Origin: Candidatus Omnitrophota bacterium
GTDB taxonomy: Bacteria; Omnitrophota; Gorgyraeia; Gygaellales; Profunditerraquicolaceae
Length of the DNA stretch: 34,100 nucleotides
Assembly (NCBI GenBank): GCA_016782485.1
Contig: JADHYK010000006.1
Location: forward strand, 1-34,100
Reading direction: 5' to 3'
Numbering within the stretch: the first letter of the stretch is position 1; the number at the start of each line of letters is the position of its first letter. The notes under the pieces were generated by a model, which saw only the letters and a list, made by a program, of their open reading frames with translations, searched no databases and had not been told where the DNA came from. The position numbers were made by a program, and so were the translations under genes. Shown here piece after piece: positions 15,259 to 23,150 of this stretch.

Positions 15259-16473
15259 TTATATTTCCCCTGCTTTTTTGATGGCCATCGTTGAAAGGAC
15301 CGGCCCGATCAGTTCATGGATAACCGTCGCCCCGATGGTAATGCTGATAATTATATCCGCAAGGCTGTTAAACTCCGGGGTCTGTTTTATCAATAAAGCC
15401 AGGCCGATTACAATCCCGCCCTGGGGGATAAGGCCGGCAGCGGTATATTTTTTAATCTTCAAAGAGGAATGCGCAAGGGCCGCGCCTGTAAAAACACCTA
15501 AAAACTTCCCGGCAGTCCTGAAGGCCACGAACAAAAATACCGGAATAAGTACTGTCTTGAGTACCGCGAAATTAAGGTGCATGCCGCTTAAGGTAAAAAA
15601 GAGCACAAATATAAGCTCTTCGGTATAACGCTCAAGGACCCTAAAAATCTTATCCCTCTTGACGTTAAAATTGACCACCACTATCCCCATAGTCATGGTT
15701 GAAAGCAGTTCATCGGCATTAAGAAGCGTAGCTAAACCGAAACAGATGGGCAAGAGGGCAAATATCAGCACGATAAAGAAACCTTCGGTTTCCTTTTTGA
15801 TGTATGCGGTAAGGATATTGAAGATGAACCCGAAAACCGCCCCCAGTAATACCGACCCGCCTATAATCATCAGCGGTTTTAATACCGAAGAATATAAACT
15901 CAGCTGTTGATGCGAGATAAGCGTTGCGGCTATCGTGGCAGCCAGACTGAAATTTATTATTCCGAATACATCGTCAAATGCGGCAACGCTCATGATCATG
16001 GAAGAAACCTCTCCCCTGGCCTTATATTGATGCACCACCGCTAATGTGGCAGAAGGGTCAGTGGGCGAGGCAAGCGCGCCGAGAAGCAGGGCAAAGGGGA
16101 TAAAAGTGGCAAACCAGCTGGAACCGGGGTTGTGCATAAGAAATGGTATGGTTACTAAAAACCCGGCAATAACGGCAAGAAAGGCAAACTCCGCCTCGAA
16201 TACAGTAATATAAATTACCCCCTTACCCAGCCTTTTTATTCTGGATAAAAGCAGCGTCCCTCCTATGGAAAAGGTGATAAAGGAAAGCGCGATGTTGGTA
16301 ATCAGGCCGGTATTGTCCAGAAAACTTTTGGGTATAACGTTAAACAGCCCGGGATTTAAAAATACGCCTGCCAGGATATAGCCGGTAACCGCAGGAAGCT
16401 TCATCTTCTTGGCTATCTCCCCGCCGATAAGTCCGCTGATAATAATAATTCCGACGCTTAAAATGGCTGGCAT
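15259..16473 (-). CDS. cation:proton antiporter, CPA family
   Basis: A 404-aa protein with about twelve hydrophobic helices, beginning at the membrane with ILSVGIIIISGLIGGEIAKK. Features of the Na+/H+ exchanger fold are LPAVTGYILAGVFLNP near residue 27, ALASPTDPSATLAV and AAFDDVFGIINF. The DP and DD pairs are candidate ion-binding aspartates. No cytoplasmic TrkA-N or universal-stress domain follows. It starts 7 bases after the efflux permease gene, so it may be cotranscribed with the ABC exporter. The transported ion (Na+ or K+) cannot be decided from sequence. Confidence 0.85.
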   Translation of the reverse strand: MPAILSVGIIIISGLIGGEIAKKMKLPAVTGYILAGVFLNPGLFNVIPKSFLDNTGLITNIALSFITFSIGGTLLLSRIKRLGKGVIYITVFEAEFAFLAVIAGFLVTIPFLMHNPGSSWFATFIPFALLLGALASPTDPSATLAVVHQYKARGEVSSMIMSVAAFDDVFGIINFSLAATIAATLISHQQLSLYSSVLKPLMIIGGSVLLGAVFGFIFNILTAYIKKETEGFFIVLIFALLPICFGLATLLNADELLSTMTMGIVVVNFNVKRDKIFRVLERYTEELIFVLFFTLSGMHLNFAVLKTVLIPVFLFVAFRTAGKFLGVFTGAALAHSSLKIKKYTAAGLIPQGGIVIGLALLIKQTPEFNSLADIIISITIGATVIHELIGPVLSTMAIKKAGEI

Positions 16474-16480
16474 ATCTATT

Positions 16481-17608
16481 TTATCCTAAACTCCTGCGGA
16501 ACCTCAAGGTACTTAAAGTAATGATAAAGCAGCCCATGACCAGAAGCGGCAGGAGCTGCACCCAAATAATCTCAATGCCTACGCCTTTTAAAAAGATACT
16601 CCTGATTACCACCATAAAATAACGCAGCGGGTTTATAAAGGTAAACTGCTGGATGATTTTCGGCATATTCGCTATCGGATAGGCGAATCCGGAGAGAAGC
16701 ACCGTCGGCATATAGAAGAGGAAAACCGACATCATCGCCTCCTGCTGGGTCGAGGATATCGTGGAGATAAACAGGCCTATCCCTAAAGTGGTAAATAAAT
16801 ATATGCAGGTGGAAAACAGCAGTAAAAACAGGTTCCCCCTTAAGGGCACATGAAACCAGAGCACCCCCAGCGCGGTAATCAGGGCAATCTGGATCAGCGC
16901 GATTACCGCAAAAGGAAGGAGCTTGCCGATAATAAGCTCGATCGGCTTCAGCGGGCTGACCATCAATTGCTCCATGGTGCCGATCTCCTTTTCTTTGACT
17001 ATAGCCATGGCAGTCAGTAAAAGAGACATCATGGTTACGATGGTAGCGATTACCCCCGGCAGGTAATAGTTCCTTGAGACCAGGTTGCCGTTAAACCAGG
17101 CGCGGTCCCGTAAATCCACCTTGGGTATATTCGCTATTTCTTTGGTAGCCTCAATCTTCTGGTTCAGGAGGTATTGCTGGTAATTGCTGACCACGGTATT
17201 GGCATAACCCATGATAATCATCGTGGTATTTGAATCAGAGCCGTCATAAGCCAGTTGTATGGCGGCACTTTTTGAGGCATTAATGTCGCGGCCAAAACCG
17301 CGGTCTATATGGATGACTACGCTGGCTAAGCCCTTATCCAGGACTTGGTTCTGCTCCTCCTGGGTAAAGATATAGTGTTTGGGGACAAAATACTTGGAGT
17401 AGGTGAACCTGCGCAGCAGCTCCCGGCTTTCCGGCGTATTGTCCCGGTCGAGGATCGCGGTGGGGACGAAATTTATGTCTTTATTGGCGGCGTAGCCGAA
17501 GAGGATGATCTGAACCAGCGGGGTGATAAAAATAACCGTCTTCATCCGCGGGTCGCGGAAGATCTGTTTGAATTCTTTTACCAGGATCGCCATTGCCCGT
17601 TCAAACAT
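16481..17608 (-). CDS. ABC-2 type exporter permease (YbhR-like)
   Basis: A 375-aa permease with one N-terminal helix (TVIFITPLVQIILFGYA near residue 24), a large periplasmic domain of about 150 residues, and five C-terminal helices. The ABC-2 signature KEKEIGTMEQLMVSPLKP lies between the first helices of the C-terminal bundle. With the preceding permease it should form the heterodimeric membrane part of the exporter. The pair resembles YbhS/YbhR and YhhJ of E. coli. It starts 3 bases after its partner stops. Confidence 0.9.
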   Translation of the reverse strand: MFERAMAILVKEFKQIFRDPRMKTVIFITPLVQIILFGYAANKDINFVPTAILDRDNTPESRELLRRFTYSKYFVPKHYIFTQEEQNQVLDKGLASVVIHIDRGFGRDINASKSAAIQLAYDGSDSNTTMIIMGYANTVVSNYQQYLLNQKIEATKEIANIPKVDLRDRAWFNGNLVSRNYYLPGVIATIVTMMSLLLTAMAIVKEKEIGTMEQLMVSPLKPIELIIGKLLPFAVIALIQIALITALGVLWFHVPLRGNLFLLLFSTCIYLFTTLGIGLFISTISSTQQEAMMSVFLFYMPTVLLSGFAYPIANMPKIIQQFTFINPLRYFMVVIRSIFLKGVGIEIIWVQLLPLLVMGCFIITLSTLRFRRSLG

Positions 17609-17611
17609 AAT

Positions 17612-18754
17612 TTAGGCCACCTTTTTTTTGAACTTCTTCACCGCCAGGCCAAGCATCAGAAAAGCGAATAATAGCAGAAAAAGCCCCTCGTCCCACATCG
17701 TACGTATTCCGACGCCCTTTAAAAACAACGACCTTAAGATGACGATGTAATAGCGCGCCGGAATCAAATATGTAACTGCCTGTATAAACTTCGGCATATT
17801 AAAAATCGGGTAGATAAACCCGGAAAGAAGTATAGTCGGTATCATGGTGGTCAGGCTTGCCAATTGGCTGGCCATCAACTGCGTCTTGGCGACTACGGAA
17901 ATATAAATGCCCTGTGATAAAGCCCCGGTTAAAAACAGCACGCTGAAGAAGGCCAGCAGAAGGTAGCTGCCTCTAAAGGGGACACCAAATAAAAACCTGG
18001 CCATCACTACCCCCACCAACAGGTCAAAGGACCCGATGGCAAAATAGGGTATAAACTTGCCGATCACCAACTCCGGGGCTTTTACGGGAGTAGAGATCAA
18101 CTGTTCCATGGTCCCCCTCTCCCATTCCCGGGCAATGCAGAGGGAAGTAACCAATGCCGCGACAATCATAATGATTATTGCGATTACCCCCGGGACAATA
18201 AACCAGGTGCTGGTCAGGCCCATATTATACCAGATCCTCGAACGGGCATCCACTGATTCAGGGGCTGTAAGGCCTGCCTGAGCAAAGGTATCGGTCATAA
18301 GATTAACATTGTATTTGGAGACTACGGTCTGCACGTAGCCCCTGGCGATAAGCGCGGTATTGGCATCGCTTCCGTCTAATATTAACTGCAGCGGCGCTGG
18401 TTTACCGGACTCCAGATAATGAGAGAAATGTTTTGGAACAATCAAGGCCATCAATACATGGCCGCTGTCAATCATATGCTGGATATCGCGGTAGTTATCG
18501 CTATAGGTGACTATTCTGAAATACCTGGAATTTTTAAAATTCAGCAGAAAATTGCGGGTAAGCTCGGAACCTGCGTCCTGATTCCAGACTACCGTGCGCA
18601 CGTGGTCAATATCCAGGGAGAGCCCGTAGCCGAAGATAAAAAGCAGGAAGATCGGAATCGCAAGAGACAGTCCCAGCGAACGCGGGTCGCGCTTAATCTG
18701 CACAAATTCTTTCCAAGCTATGGCTTTAATTCTTATGAGGCTCTGTCTGGTCAT
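17612..18754 (-). CDS. ABC-2 type exporter permease (YbhS-like)
   Basis: A 380-aa paralogue of the next gene: N-terminal helix (LGLSLAIPIFLLFIFGYG), a periplasmic domain with the DGSDANTA motif, then C-terminal helices after AREWERGTMEQLISTPVKAP. The two permeases share this layout and several motifs, so they arose by duplication. Its first 29 bases overlap the end of the ATPase gene upstream, which implies translational coupling. The substrate is unknown; the family exports drugs or small hydrophobic molecules. Confidence 0.9.
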   Translation of the reverse strand: MTRQSLIRIKAIAWKEFVQIKRDPRSLGLSLAIPIFLLFIFGYGLSLDIDHVRTVVWNQDAGSELTRNFLLNFKNSRYFRIVTYSDNYRDIQHMIDSGHVLMALIVPKHFSHYLESGKPAPLQLILDGSDANTALIARGYVQTVVSKYNVNLMTDTFAQAGLTAPESVDARSRIWYNMGLTSTWFIVPGVIAIIIMIVAALVTSLCIAREWERGTMEQLISTPVKAPELVIGKFIPYFAIGSFDLLVGVVMARFLFGVPFRGSYLLLAFFSVLFLTGALSQGIYISVVAKTQLMASQLASLTTMIPTILLSGFIYPIFNMPKFIQAVTYLIPARYYIVILRSLFLKGVGIRTMWDEGLFLLLFAFLMLGLAVKKFKKKVA

Positions 18755-19676
18755 AATTTTCTATCGAGGAAACAAACACGTCTTCCAGGGAGGGAAGGAT
18801 TTTATTGACGCTAAACTCGCCTGCTTTCTCCTTCTCCAGAAAGTCCCTTATCGCAGGTATTGCCTTGGAGCTGTCATAGACAACCGTATGGATTGTCGCT
18901 CCGAAGAGCGCGGCCTCCTTGACCCCTTCAATTTTACTCACCCGGTCAAGCCAGTCCTGGGAATTAGGTAAGGCGATCTCAACCACTTCATTTTTCATGT
19001 TTTTGGTCTTCATCTCTTCCGGGGTTCCTGCGGCGATAATTGTGCCGTGGTAGATTAAAACCATGCGGTTACAGTTCTCCGCCTCATCCATATAATGCGT
19101 GGTGACAAAGATGGTTACCCCGTGAGAAGCCAGCTCTTTGATCGTGCCCCAGAAGTTGGCGCGGGTTATCGGGTCAACCCCTGAGGTCGGCTCATCCAGA
19201 AAGATGATCCTCGGCTTATGCAGGAGCGCGCAGCCCAGCGCAAGGCGCTGCTTCCATCCGCCGGCGAGCGTGGCGGTAAGACGCGATTCCATCCCTTCTA
19301 ACCCGGCGGTGTGCAGGGCAGCTGCAAAACGTTCTTTCTTTTCCTGAGCCGGAATCCTGTATATGCCGCTGTAAAAATTAATGTTTTCTTCCACGGTCAA
19401 ATCATTATAGAGAGAAAATTTCTGCGACATATATCCGATATGCTCCTTGATCTTATGCTGCTCTTTGATAATATCGTAACCGCCCACCGTGCCCGAACCG
19501 GAGGTGGGAGAAATTATCCCGCAGAGCATCCTGATGGTGGTGGATTTGCCCGCCCCGTTGGGCCCGAGAAAACCGAAAATCTCGCCCCTCTCTACTTCAA
19601 AGTTAATCCGGTTGACCGCGGTAAAATCGCCGAACTTCTTTTCCAGGTTCTGCACGCTTACGGCAATGTCATCCAT
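18726..19676 (-). CDS. ABC exporter ATPase, second half of a YbhF-like pair
   Basis: A 316-aa nucleotide-binding subunit with Walker A GPNGAGKSTT, a signature loop reading LAGGWKQRLALG, and Walker B IIFLDEPTSGVDP with an H-loop in TTHYMDEAE. The last 80 residues form a regulatory extension. In E. coli YbhF the two ATPase halves are fused in one chain; here they are separate genes, 48 bases apart, with heptamer repeats between. No Shine-Dalgarno sequence precedes the ATG. Confidence 0.92.
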   Translation of the reverse strand: MDDIAVSVQNLEKKFGDFTAVNRINFEVERGEIFGFLGPNGAGKSTTIRMLCGIISPTSGSGTVGGYDIIKEQHKIKEHIGYMSQKFSLYNDLTVEENINFYSGIYRIPAQEKKERFAAALHTAGLEGMESRLTATLAGGWKQRLALGCALLHKPRIIFLDEPTSGVDPITRANFWGTIKELASHGVTIFVTTHYMDEAENCNRMVLIYHGTIIAAGTPEEMKTKNMKNEVVEIALPNSQDWLDRVSKIEGVKEAALFGATIHTVVYDSSKAIPAIRDFLEKEKAGEFSVNKILPSLEDVFVSSIENYDQTEPHKN

Positions 19677-19688
19677 AATTATTCAATT

Positions 19689-19745
19689 AGCGGATAGCGG
19701 ATAGTAAAAGTTTCCCTATACGCTCTACGCTATACGCTCTACGCT
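19689..19745. repeat. heptamer repeats between the two ATPase genes
   Basis: Two perfect 14-bp copies of ATACGCTCTACGCT (19718-19745), each itself two similar heptamers, and AGCGGAT twice (19689-19702) in the opposite sense. All fit the pattern (A/C)T(A/C)CGCT on one strand or the other. On the minus strand the repeat runs into the end of the first ATPase gene and encodes its last residues (DSVERIA, stop). Confidence 0.7.
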
Positions 19746-20474
19746 ATCCTTTTCGGTTTCATTTATTATCGCAATGAATGCCTCTTCCAGGGTCTTGACA
19801 TTACATTCTTTTTTGATCTTATCGGGAGAATCGCAGCGCAGAAGCTTGCCCTTATGCAACATGCCGACCCTGCGGCAACGCTCGGCTTCATCAAGGTAAC
19901 TAGTGGAGCAGAAAATGGTAACCTTCTCCTTAAGCAGCTCATATAATATATTCCAGAAATCCCTGCGGGAGACCGGGTCAACGCCGTTGGTGGGCTCATC
20001 CAGAAATAAGACGCGGGGGGTATGGATCAGGGCGCAGGCAAGGCCCAATTTCTGTTTCATACCTCCGGAGAGCTTGCCGGCAAAACGCTGTTTAAAGGGA
20101 AGAAGCCCGGAAAACCCGAGCAGGCGCTCGATATCTTGTTCGCGTTTTTCTTTAGCCACGCCGTAAACATCGGCGTAAAAATTGATGTTCTCCAAGACGC
20201 TTAATTCTTCGTAAAGCCCGAAACGCTGGGACATATAAGCGATGTTCTCTTTTAACGGTTCGGCTTCCTTCACGGTATGTTTGTTATAAACCCAGGCCTC
20301 GCCTTCGCTAGGGTCTAAAATTCCGGTTAAAAGGCGCATGGTAGTGGTCTTTCCTGCCCCATCCGGGCCGACCAGGCCGAAGATCTCCGCCTCTTCTACC
20401 TCTAAGTTCAGGTGGTCAAGGGCGGTCAATGCCCCGAATTTACGGGTAAGGTTTTCGGCTTTAATCGTAATCAT
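19725..20474 (-). CDS. ABC exporter ATPase, first half of a YbhF-like pair
   Basis: A 249-aa ATPase with Walker A GPDGAGKTTT (Asp where Asn is common), signature LSGGMKQKLGLA and Walker B VLFLDEPTNGVDP. The switch histidine position reads STSYLDEAE instead of a TTH, so this site may be catalytically degenerate, as often happens in one half of paired ATPases. Its ATG overlaps the hlyD-like stop by 4 bases. The C-terminal few residues come from the tandem repeat. Confidence 0.92.
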   Translation of the reverse strand: MITIKAENLTRKFGALTALDHLNLEVEEAEIFGLVGPDGAGKTTTMRLLTGILDPSEGEAWVYNKHTVKEAEPLKENIAYMSQRFGLYEELSVLENINFYADVYGVAKEKREQDIERLLGFSGLLPFKQRFAGKLSGGMKQKLGLACALIHTPRVLFLDEPTNGVDPVSRRDFWNILYELLKEKVTIFCSTSYLDEAERCRRVGMLHKGKLLRCDSPDKIKKECNVKTLEEAFIAIINETEKDSVERIA

Positions 20475-21325
20475 TTTTCGGCAATCATTATATAGGCATC
20501 TGCGGGCATCCCCGGCTTTAAGTCCAGGCTGGAATTATCAACCCGCACCTTTATCCTGTAAACGTATTTGACTCTTTCTTCGGTAGTCTGGATGTATTTA
20601 GGGGTAAACTCCGTCTGTTCGGAAATGAATGAAATCCAGCCGTCATATTTCTTATCGCGGTAAGTATCAGTTTTGACGTATGCGCTCTGCCCTAATTTAA
20701 CCTTTGCCAGATCCCTTTCGTTAATATAAGCGGTCACCCAGATATCATTCAAATCGATTGCCGTAAAAACAGGCGCACCTATCTGCACCACCTCTCCGGT
20801 CTCTGCGCTCTTGGAGGTTACATAGCCGTTAAGCGGGGAGGCTAAACGCGCAAAACCCAGCCTCGTATTTGCCAGCTCCAGAGAGGCGCGCAGTTGTGCT
20901 ATCCTTGCCTTGGTGGCATCGGCTTTGGTCCTGGCCTCGTCTCTTTTCTGCACGGAGATTGCCCCGGCCTTCAGCAAGTTCTCTGCCCTGATATAATCGT
21001 CGTAATCCAGTTTATACTGCACCTCGGCGGCCTTAAGCGAGGCCTCCTGTTCTGCCTTTATCTTCTCCAGCTCATCGGTGTCCAGCCTGGCTACTATATC
21101 TCCGCGCTTCAGGAGTATCCCTTCATCGGCCAGAAGTTTTTCAATCTGGCCTTCGACCCGGAAAGAAATGCGCACCTCATTGCCCTCTATGTTTCCGGAT
21201 ACCTTGACGACGTTTTTATTCTTTTCATCCCTCTCCCAGATTGCAAAAAAGATTATGCCCGCAATTACGGCGGATAAAATTAGAGCGATGATTATTATTT
21301 TTTTAGTCGGTATTTTTTTCATCAC
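20471..21325 (-). CDS. periplasmic adaptor (HlyD/YbhG family)
   Basis: A 284-aa membrane-fusion protein that should bridge the ABC-2 permeases and the TolC channel. An N-terminal membrane anchor (IIIIALILSAVIAGIIFFA, near residues 10-28) is followed by a split biotinyl-lipoyl-like domain (GNIEGNEVRISFRVEGQI; later ASPLNGYVTSKSAETGEVV), a coiled-coil hairpin of about 85 residues between its halves, and a beta-barrel domain with LKPGMPADAYI at the end. It overlaps the TolC gene upstream by 23 bases and the ATPase gene downstream by 4 bases. Confidence 0.93.
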   Translation of the reverse strand: MMKKIPTKKIIIIALILSAVIAGIIFFAIWERDEKNKNVVKVSGNIEGNEVRISFRVEGQIEKLLADEGILLKRGDIVARLDTDELEKIKAEQEASLKAAEVQYKLDYDDYIRAENLLKAGAISVQKRDEARTKADATKARIAQLRASLELANTRLGFARLASPLNGYVTSKSAETGEVVQIGAPVFTAIDLNDIWVTAYINERDLAKVKLGQSAYVKTDTYRDKKYDGWISFISEQTEFTPKYIQTTEERVKYVYRIKVRVDNSSLDLKPGMPADAYIMIAEK

Positions 21326-22910
21326 TTGCCTCCTTTAACGGATACGCCCTGCCCATAGTCCGGTCTAATGCTGCCTCTGCCATAATATAATCATAAATGC
21401 CTTCGGAAAGATTTTTTTCTACCTGAGATAAAGCCACCTGCGCATCTAAAACATCCAGGTTAGTCCCTACGCCGTTGTCGTAACCAATCTCGGAGATCCT
21501 CAGCGCATCCTGGGCCTCTGCGATATTATCCTTCTGGGAATCGATAATCGACTGGGCCTTGACCAGGTCGAGGCAGGCCTTTCTTATGTCCACCGCCACC
21601 TGTTCAATCAAATCCTCCTTCGCAAGGTTGGCCTGTGCATAGCGGGCCTTTGCCTGCTCTACCTTTGACTTGGTATAAAAACCGTCAAATATCGGCATGG
21701 TAAAGGTTACGCCGATATTCCAGTTATTGTGCCTTTTGTTGAACATATCCCCCCAGTTATTCGAGATATAATCATATCCTCCGCCGGCATCAATCTGCGG
21801 CAGGCCGCTTGAACGGGCTACCTTAATCGCCCATTTCTTTATATCAATGCCCAGGGATCTCAAAATCATCTCCGGCATATTCAGGTATGCCTCTTTTAAA
21901 AACTCTCCTTCGTTAATATCAACCTGCCGGTAATCAAGTTTACCATCCGGCTCGATCGCATCCTGCATCTTTAAATAAAGCAGTTTTTTAAGCTCTGCCT
22001 TTATCAAATCAACCGCGGCCGTAGCTTTGACCAGCTCCGGCACCGTCAGGGAGACATGGACCTTTGACTGTAACAGGTCGAATTTAGAGGAGGTCCCGTG
22101 TTCAAATTTGCGTTTTACGTTTTGATAATGGTCCTCTGCCTGGTCCACCAGGTCTTGCATAATGCGTTCGGTCTCATACGCCAGAAGCAGGCCGTAAAAA
22201 AGCCTCTTTGCCTCAAATTCGATATCCAGCTTTTTAGCCCGCAGTGTCTCCTCCTGGGTAGTCAGCCCCAACTTTGCCATCGCTAATTTGGAGATGTTTG
22301 CCCCGCCGGTAAATATCGATTCATCAAAACTGACCCCCAATTGATTGTCATCCATAAAACCGGAAAAGATCCTGACATCTTTTTTGCCGCTGCCGCCGGA
22401 TTTTTCCAGCACTGCCCCGTTATGGGTATATGCGCTATCCAGGTTCAATTTGGGCATAAAGTTGCTTTTTGCCTCCAGTATCTGGCCCCTGGCAACCTGG
22501 ATCTCCTGTTCCTGAATCTGGATCTGCCTGTTATTCTCAAAGGCTATTGATATGGCATCCTTAAGCGACAGGAATAAGGCCGGATCGCTTTTATCCTGGC
22601 AATAAGAACCGCGGGGAAGAATAAAAATTGCCAGGAGTAAGAAAATTAAAGCGATAATACCTTCTGTCTTAAATAAAATACTCTTCAGCTCCTTATATAT
22701 AGGATATTCTTTATTGGCCCGGAAATATCTGGCGTTGGCCCTGAACTCGCTTAACAGTATCCCCTGACTCTCCATGGTATTGAGAGTCCTCTGGAAGACC
22801 CCCGGCTTCTTATGCAGAAACCTGCCGATCTGCTGCATGTAGAAAGACTCGTTGGGGTGGGTATAGAAAAGCTTCAGCAGTTTTGCCCTGTTTTTACTTA
22901 GCTCTTTCAT
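21303..22910 (-). CDS. TolC-family outer-membrane channel with an N-terminal winged-helix domain
   Basis: A 535-aa ORF. Residues 1-76 look like a winged-helix DNA-binding domain (LLKLFYTHPNESFYMQQIGR, then a wing with ARYFRANKEYP), of the sort seen at the front of some nucleotidyltransferase proteins. Residues 85-98 are hydrophobic and resemble a signal peptide core, ending near GSYCQ. Residues 112-530 are a TolC/OEP family domain with its two repeats. A DNA-binding domain and an outer-membrane channel cannot work together in one chain unless it is cleaved or re-initiated. An AAGGAG inside the frame precedes an ATT codon (I78) that could start the exported part. First gene of the efflux operon. 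Confidence 0.85.
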   Translation of the reverse strand: MKELSKNRAKLLKLFYTHPNESFYMQQIGRFLHKKPGVFQRTLNTMESQGILLSEFRANARYFRANKEYPIYKELKSILFKTEGIIALIFLLLAIFILPRGSYCQDKSDPALFLSLKDAISIAFENNRQIQIQEQEIQVARGQILEAKSNFMPKLNLDSAYTHNGAVLEKSGGSGKKDVRIFSGFMDDNQLGVSFDESIFTGGANISKLAMAKLGLTTQEETLRAKKLDIEFEAKRLFYGLLLAYETERIMQDLVDQAEDHYQNVKRKFEHGTSSKFDLLQSKVHVSLTVPELVKATAAVDLIKAELKKLLYLKMQDAIEPDGKLDYRQVDINEGEFLKEAYLNMPEMILRSLGIDIKKWAIKVARSSGLPQIDAGGGYDYISNNWGDMFNKRHNNWNIGVTFTMPIFDGFYTKSKVEQAKARYAQANLAKEDLIEQVAVDIRKACLDLVKAQSIIDSQKDNIAEAQDALRISEIGYDNGVGTNLDVLDAQVALSQVEKNLSEGIYDYIMAEAALDRTMGRAYPLKEASDEKNTD

Positions 22911-22922
22911 CGTATCCGCCTA

Positions 22923-22985
22923 TATATGCATTTTGCATACAAATATATGCATTGTGAATATAATTATATGCATTTAGCATACAAT
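22923..22985. promoter_or_regulatory. three phased palindromic operators, 21-bp repeats
   Basis: TATATGCATT begins at 22923, 22944 and 22965, exactly 21 bp apart (two helical turns). Copies 1 and 3 are completed as TATGC-N5-GCATA palindromes; copy 2 has a degenerate right half (GAATA). Copy 3 lies inside the spacer of the promoter at 22956-22991, and copies 1 and 2 lie at or just after the transcription start. This is the layout of a repressor that binds cooperatively. Confidence 0.8.
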
Positions 22986-22991
22986 TGTCAA
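22956..22991 (-). promoter_or_regulatory. promoter of the efflux operon
   Basis: TTGACA (22986-22991), 17 bases, TATAAT (22963-22968) on the minus strand: a full consensus. A repressor on the operator in its spacer would block it. Confidence 0.85.
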
Positions 22992-23028
22992 GAGAAATCT
23001 TGGGCCCTAAGGCCAAGATTTCTCTTGA
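22988..23028. repeat. 16-bp perfect inverted repeat abutting the efflux promoter
   Basis: TCAAGAGAAATCTTGG (22988-23003) and CCAAGATTTCTCTTGA (23013-23028) are exact complements over a 9-base centre. The left arm overlaps the -35 box. No T-run follows on either strand, so it is not an ordinary terminator. It could be a second operator or a repeat relic; it directly adjoins the next palindrome at 23027. Confidence 0.65.
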
Positions 23029-23067
23029 TCCTGAGGCGCTCTCTATTAATCCCAGCGCCGAAGGATC
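23027..23067. repeat. two-tier hairpin, CCTGAG...CGAAGG family
   Basis: GATCCT, GA, GGCGCT, 13-base loop, AGCGCC, GA, AGGATC. Both stems are perfect and are separated by a GA/GA mismatch, the same plan and the same end sequence as the repeat at 30744-30774. Confidence 0.7.
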
Positions 23068-23099
23068 TTACTCATATAGTATTTTATTGCGAAAAAAGA

Positions 23100-23132
23100 A
23101 AAGGGCGGTTCAGATTATCTGAACCGCCCTTT
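23100..23132 (-). terminator. intrinsic terminator after the PepSY-like gene
   Basis: A perfect 16-bp stem, AAAGGGCGGTTCAGAT / ATCTGAACCGCCCTTT, followed on the minus strand by TTTTCTTTTTT-like sequence. It lies about 18 bases after the stop of the 23151 gene and separates it from the efflux operon. Confidence 0.85.
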
Positions 23133-23150
23133 ACTGGAATGTATAAAGGA

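Noticed and set aside
19718-19745. CRISPR or origin iterons
   Set aside because: Only two 14-bp copies built from heptamers, inside an operon; no DnaA boxes or cas genes.
22923-22985. CRISPR-like array
   Set aside because: The 21-bp units are contiguous with no spacers, and they coincide with a promoter; operators fit better.
23100-23132. mobile palindrome
   Set aside because: A perfect stem followed by a T-run right after a gene end is an ordinary terminator.
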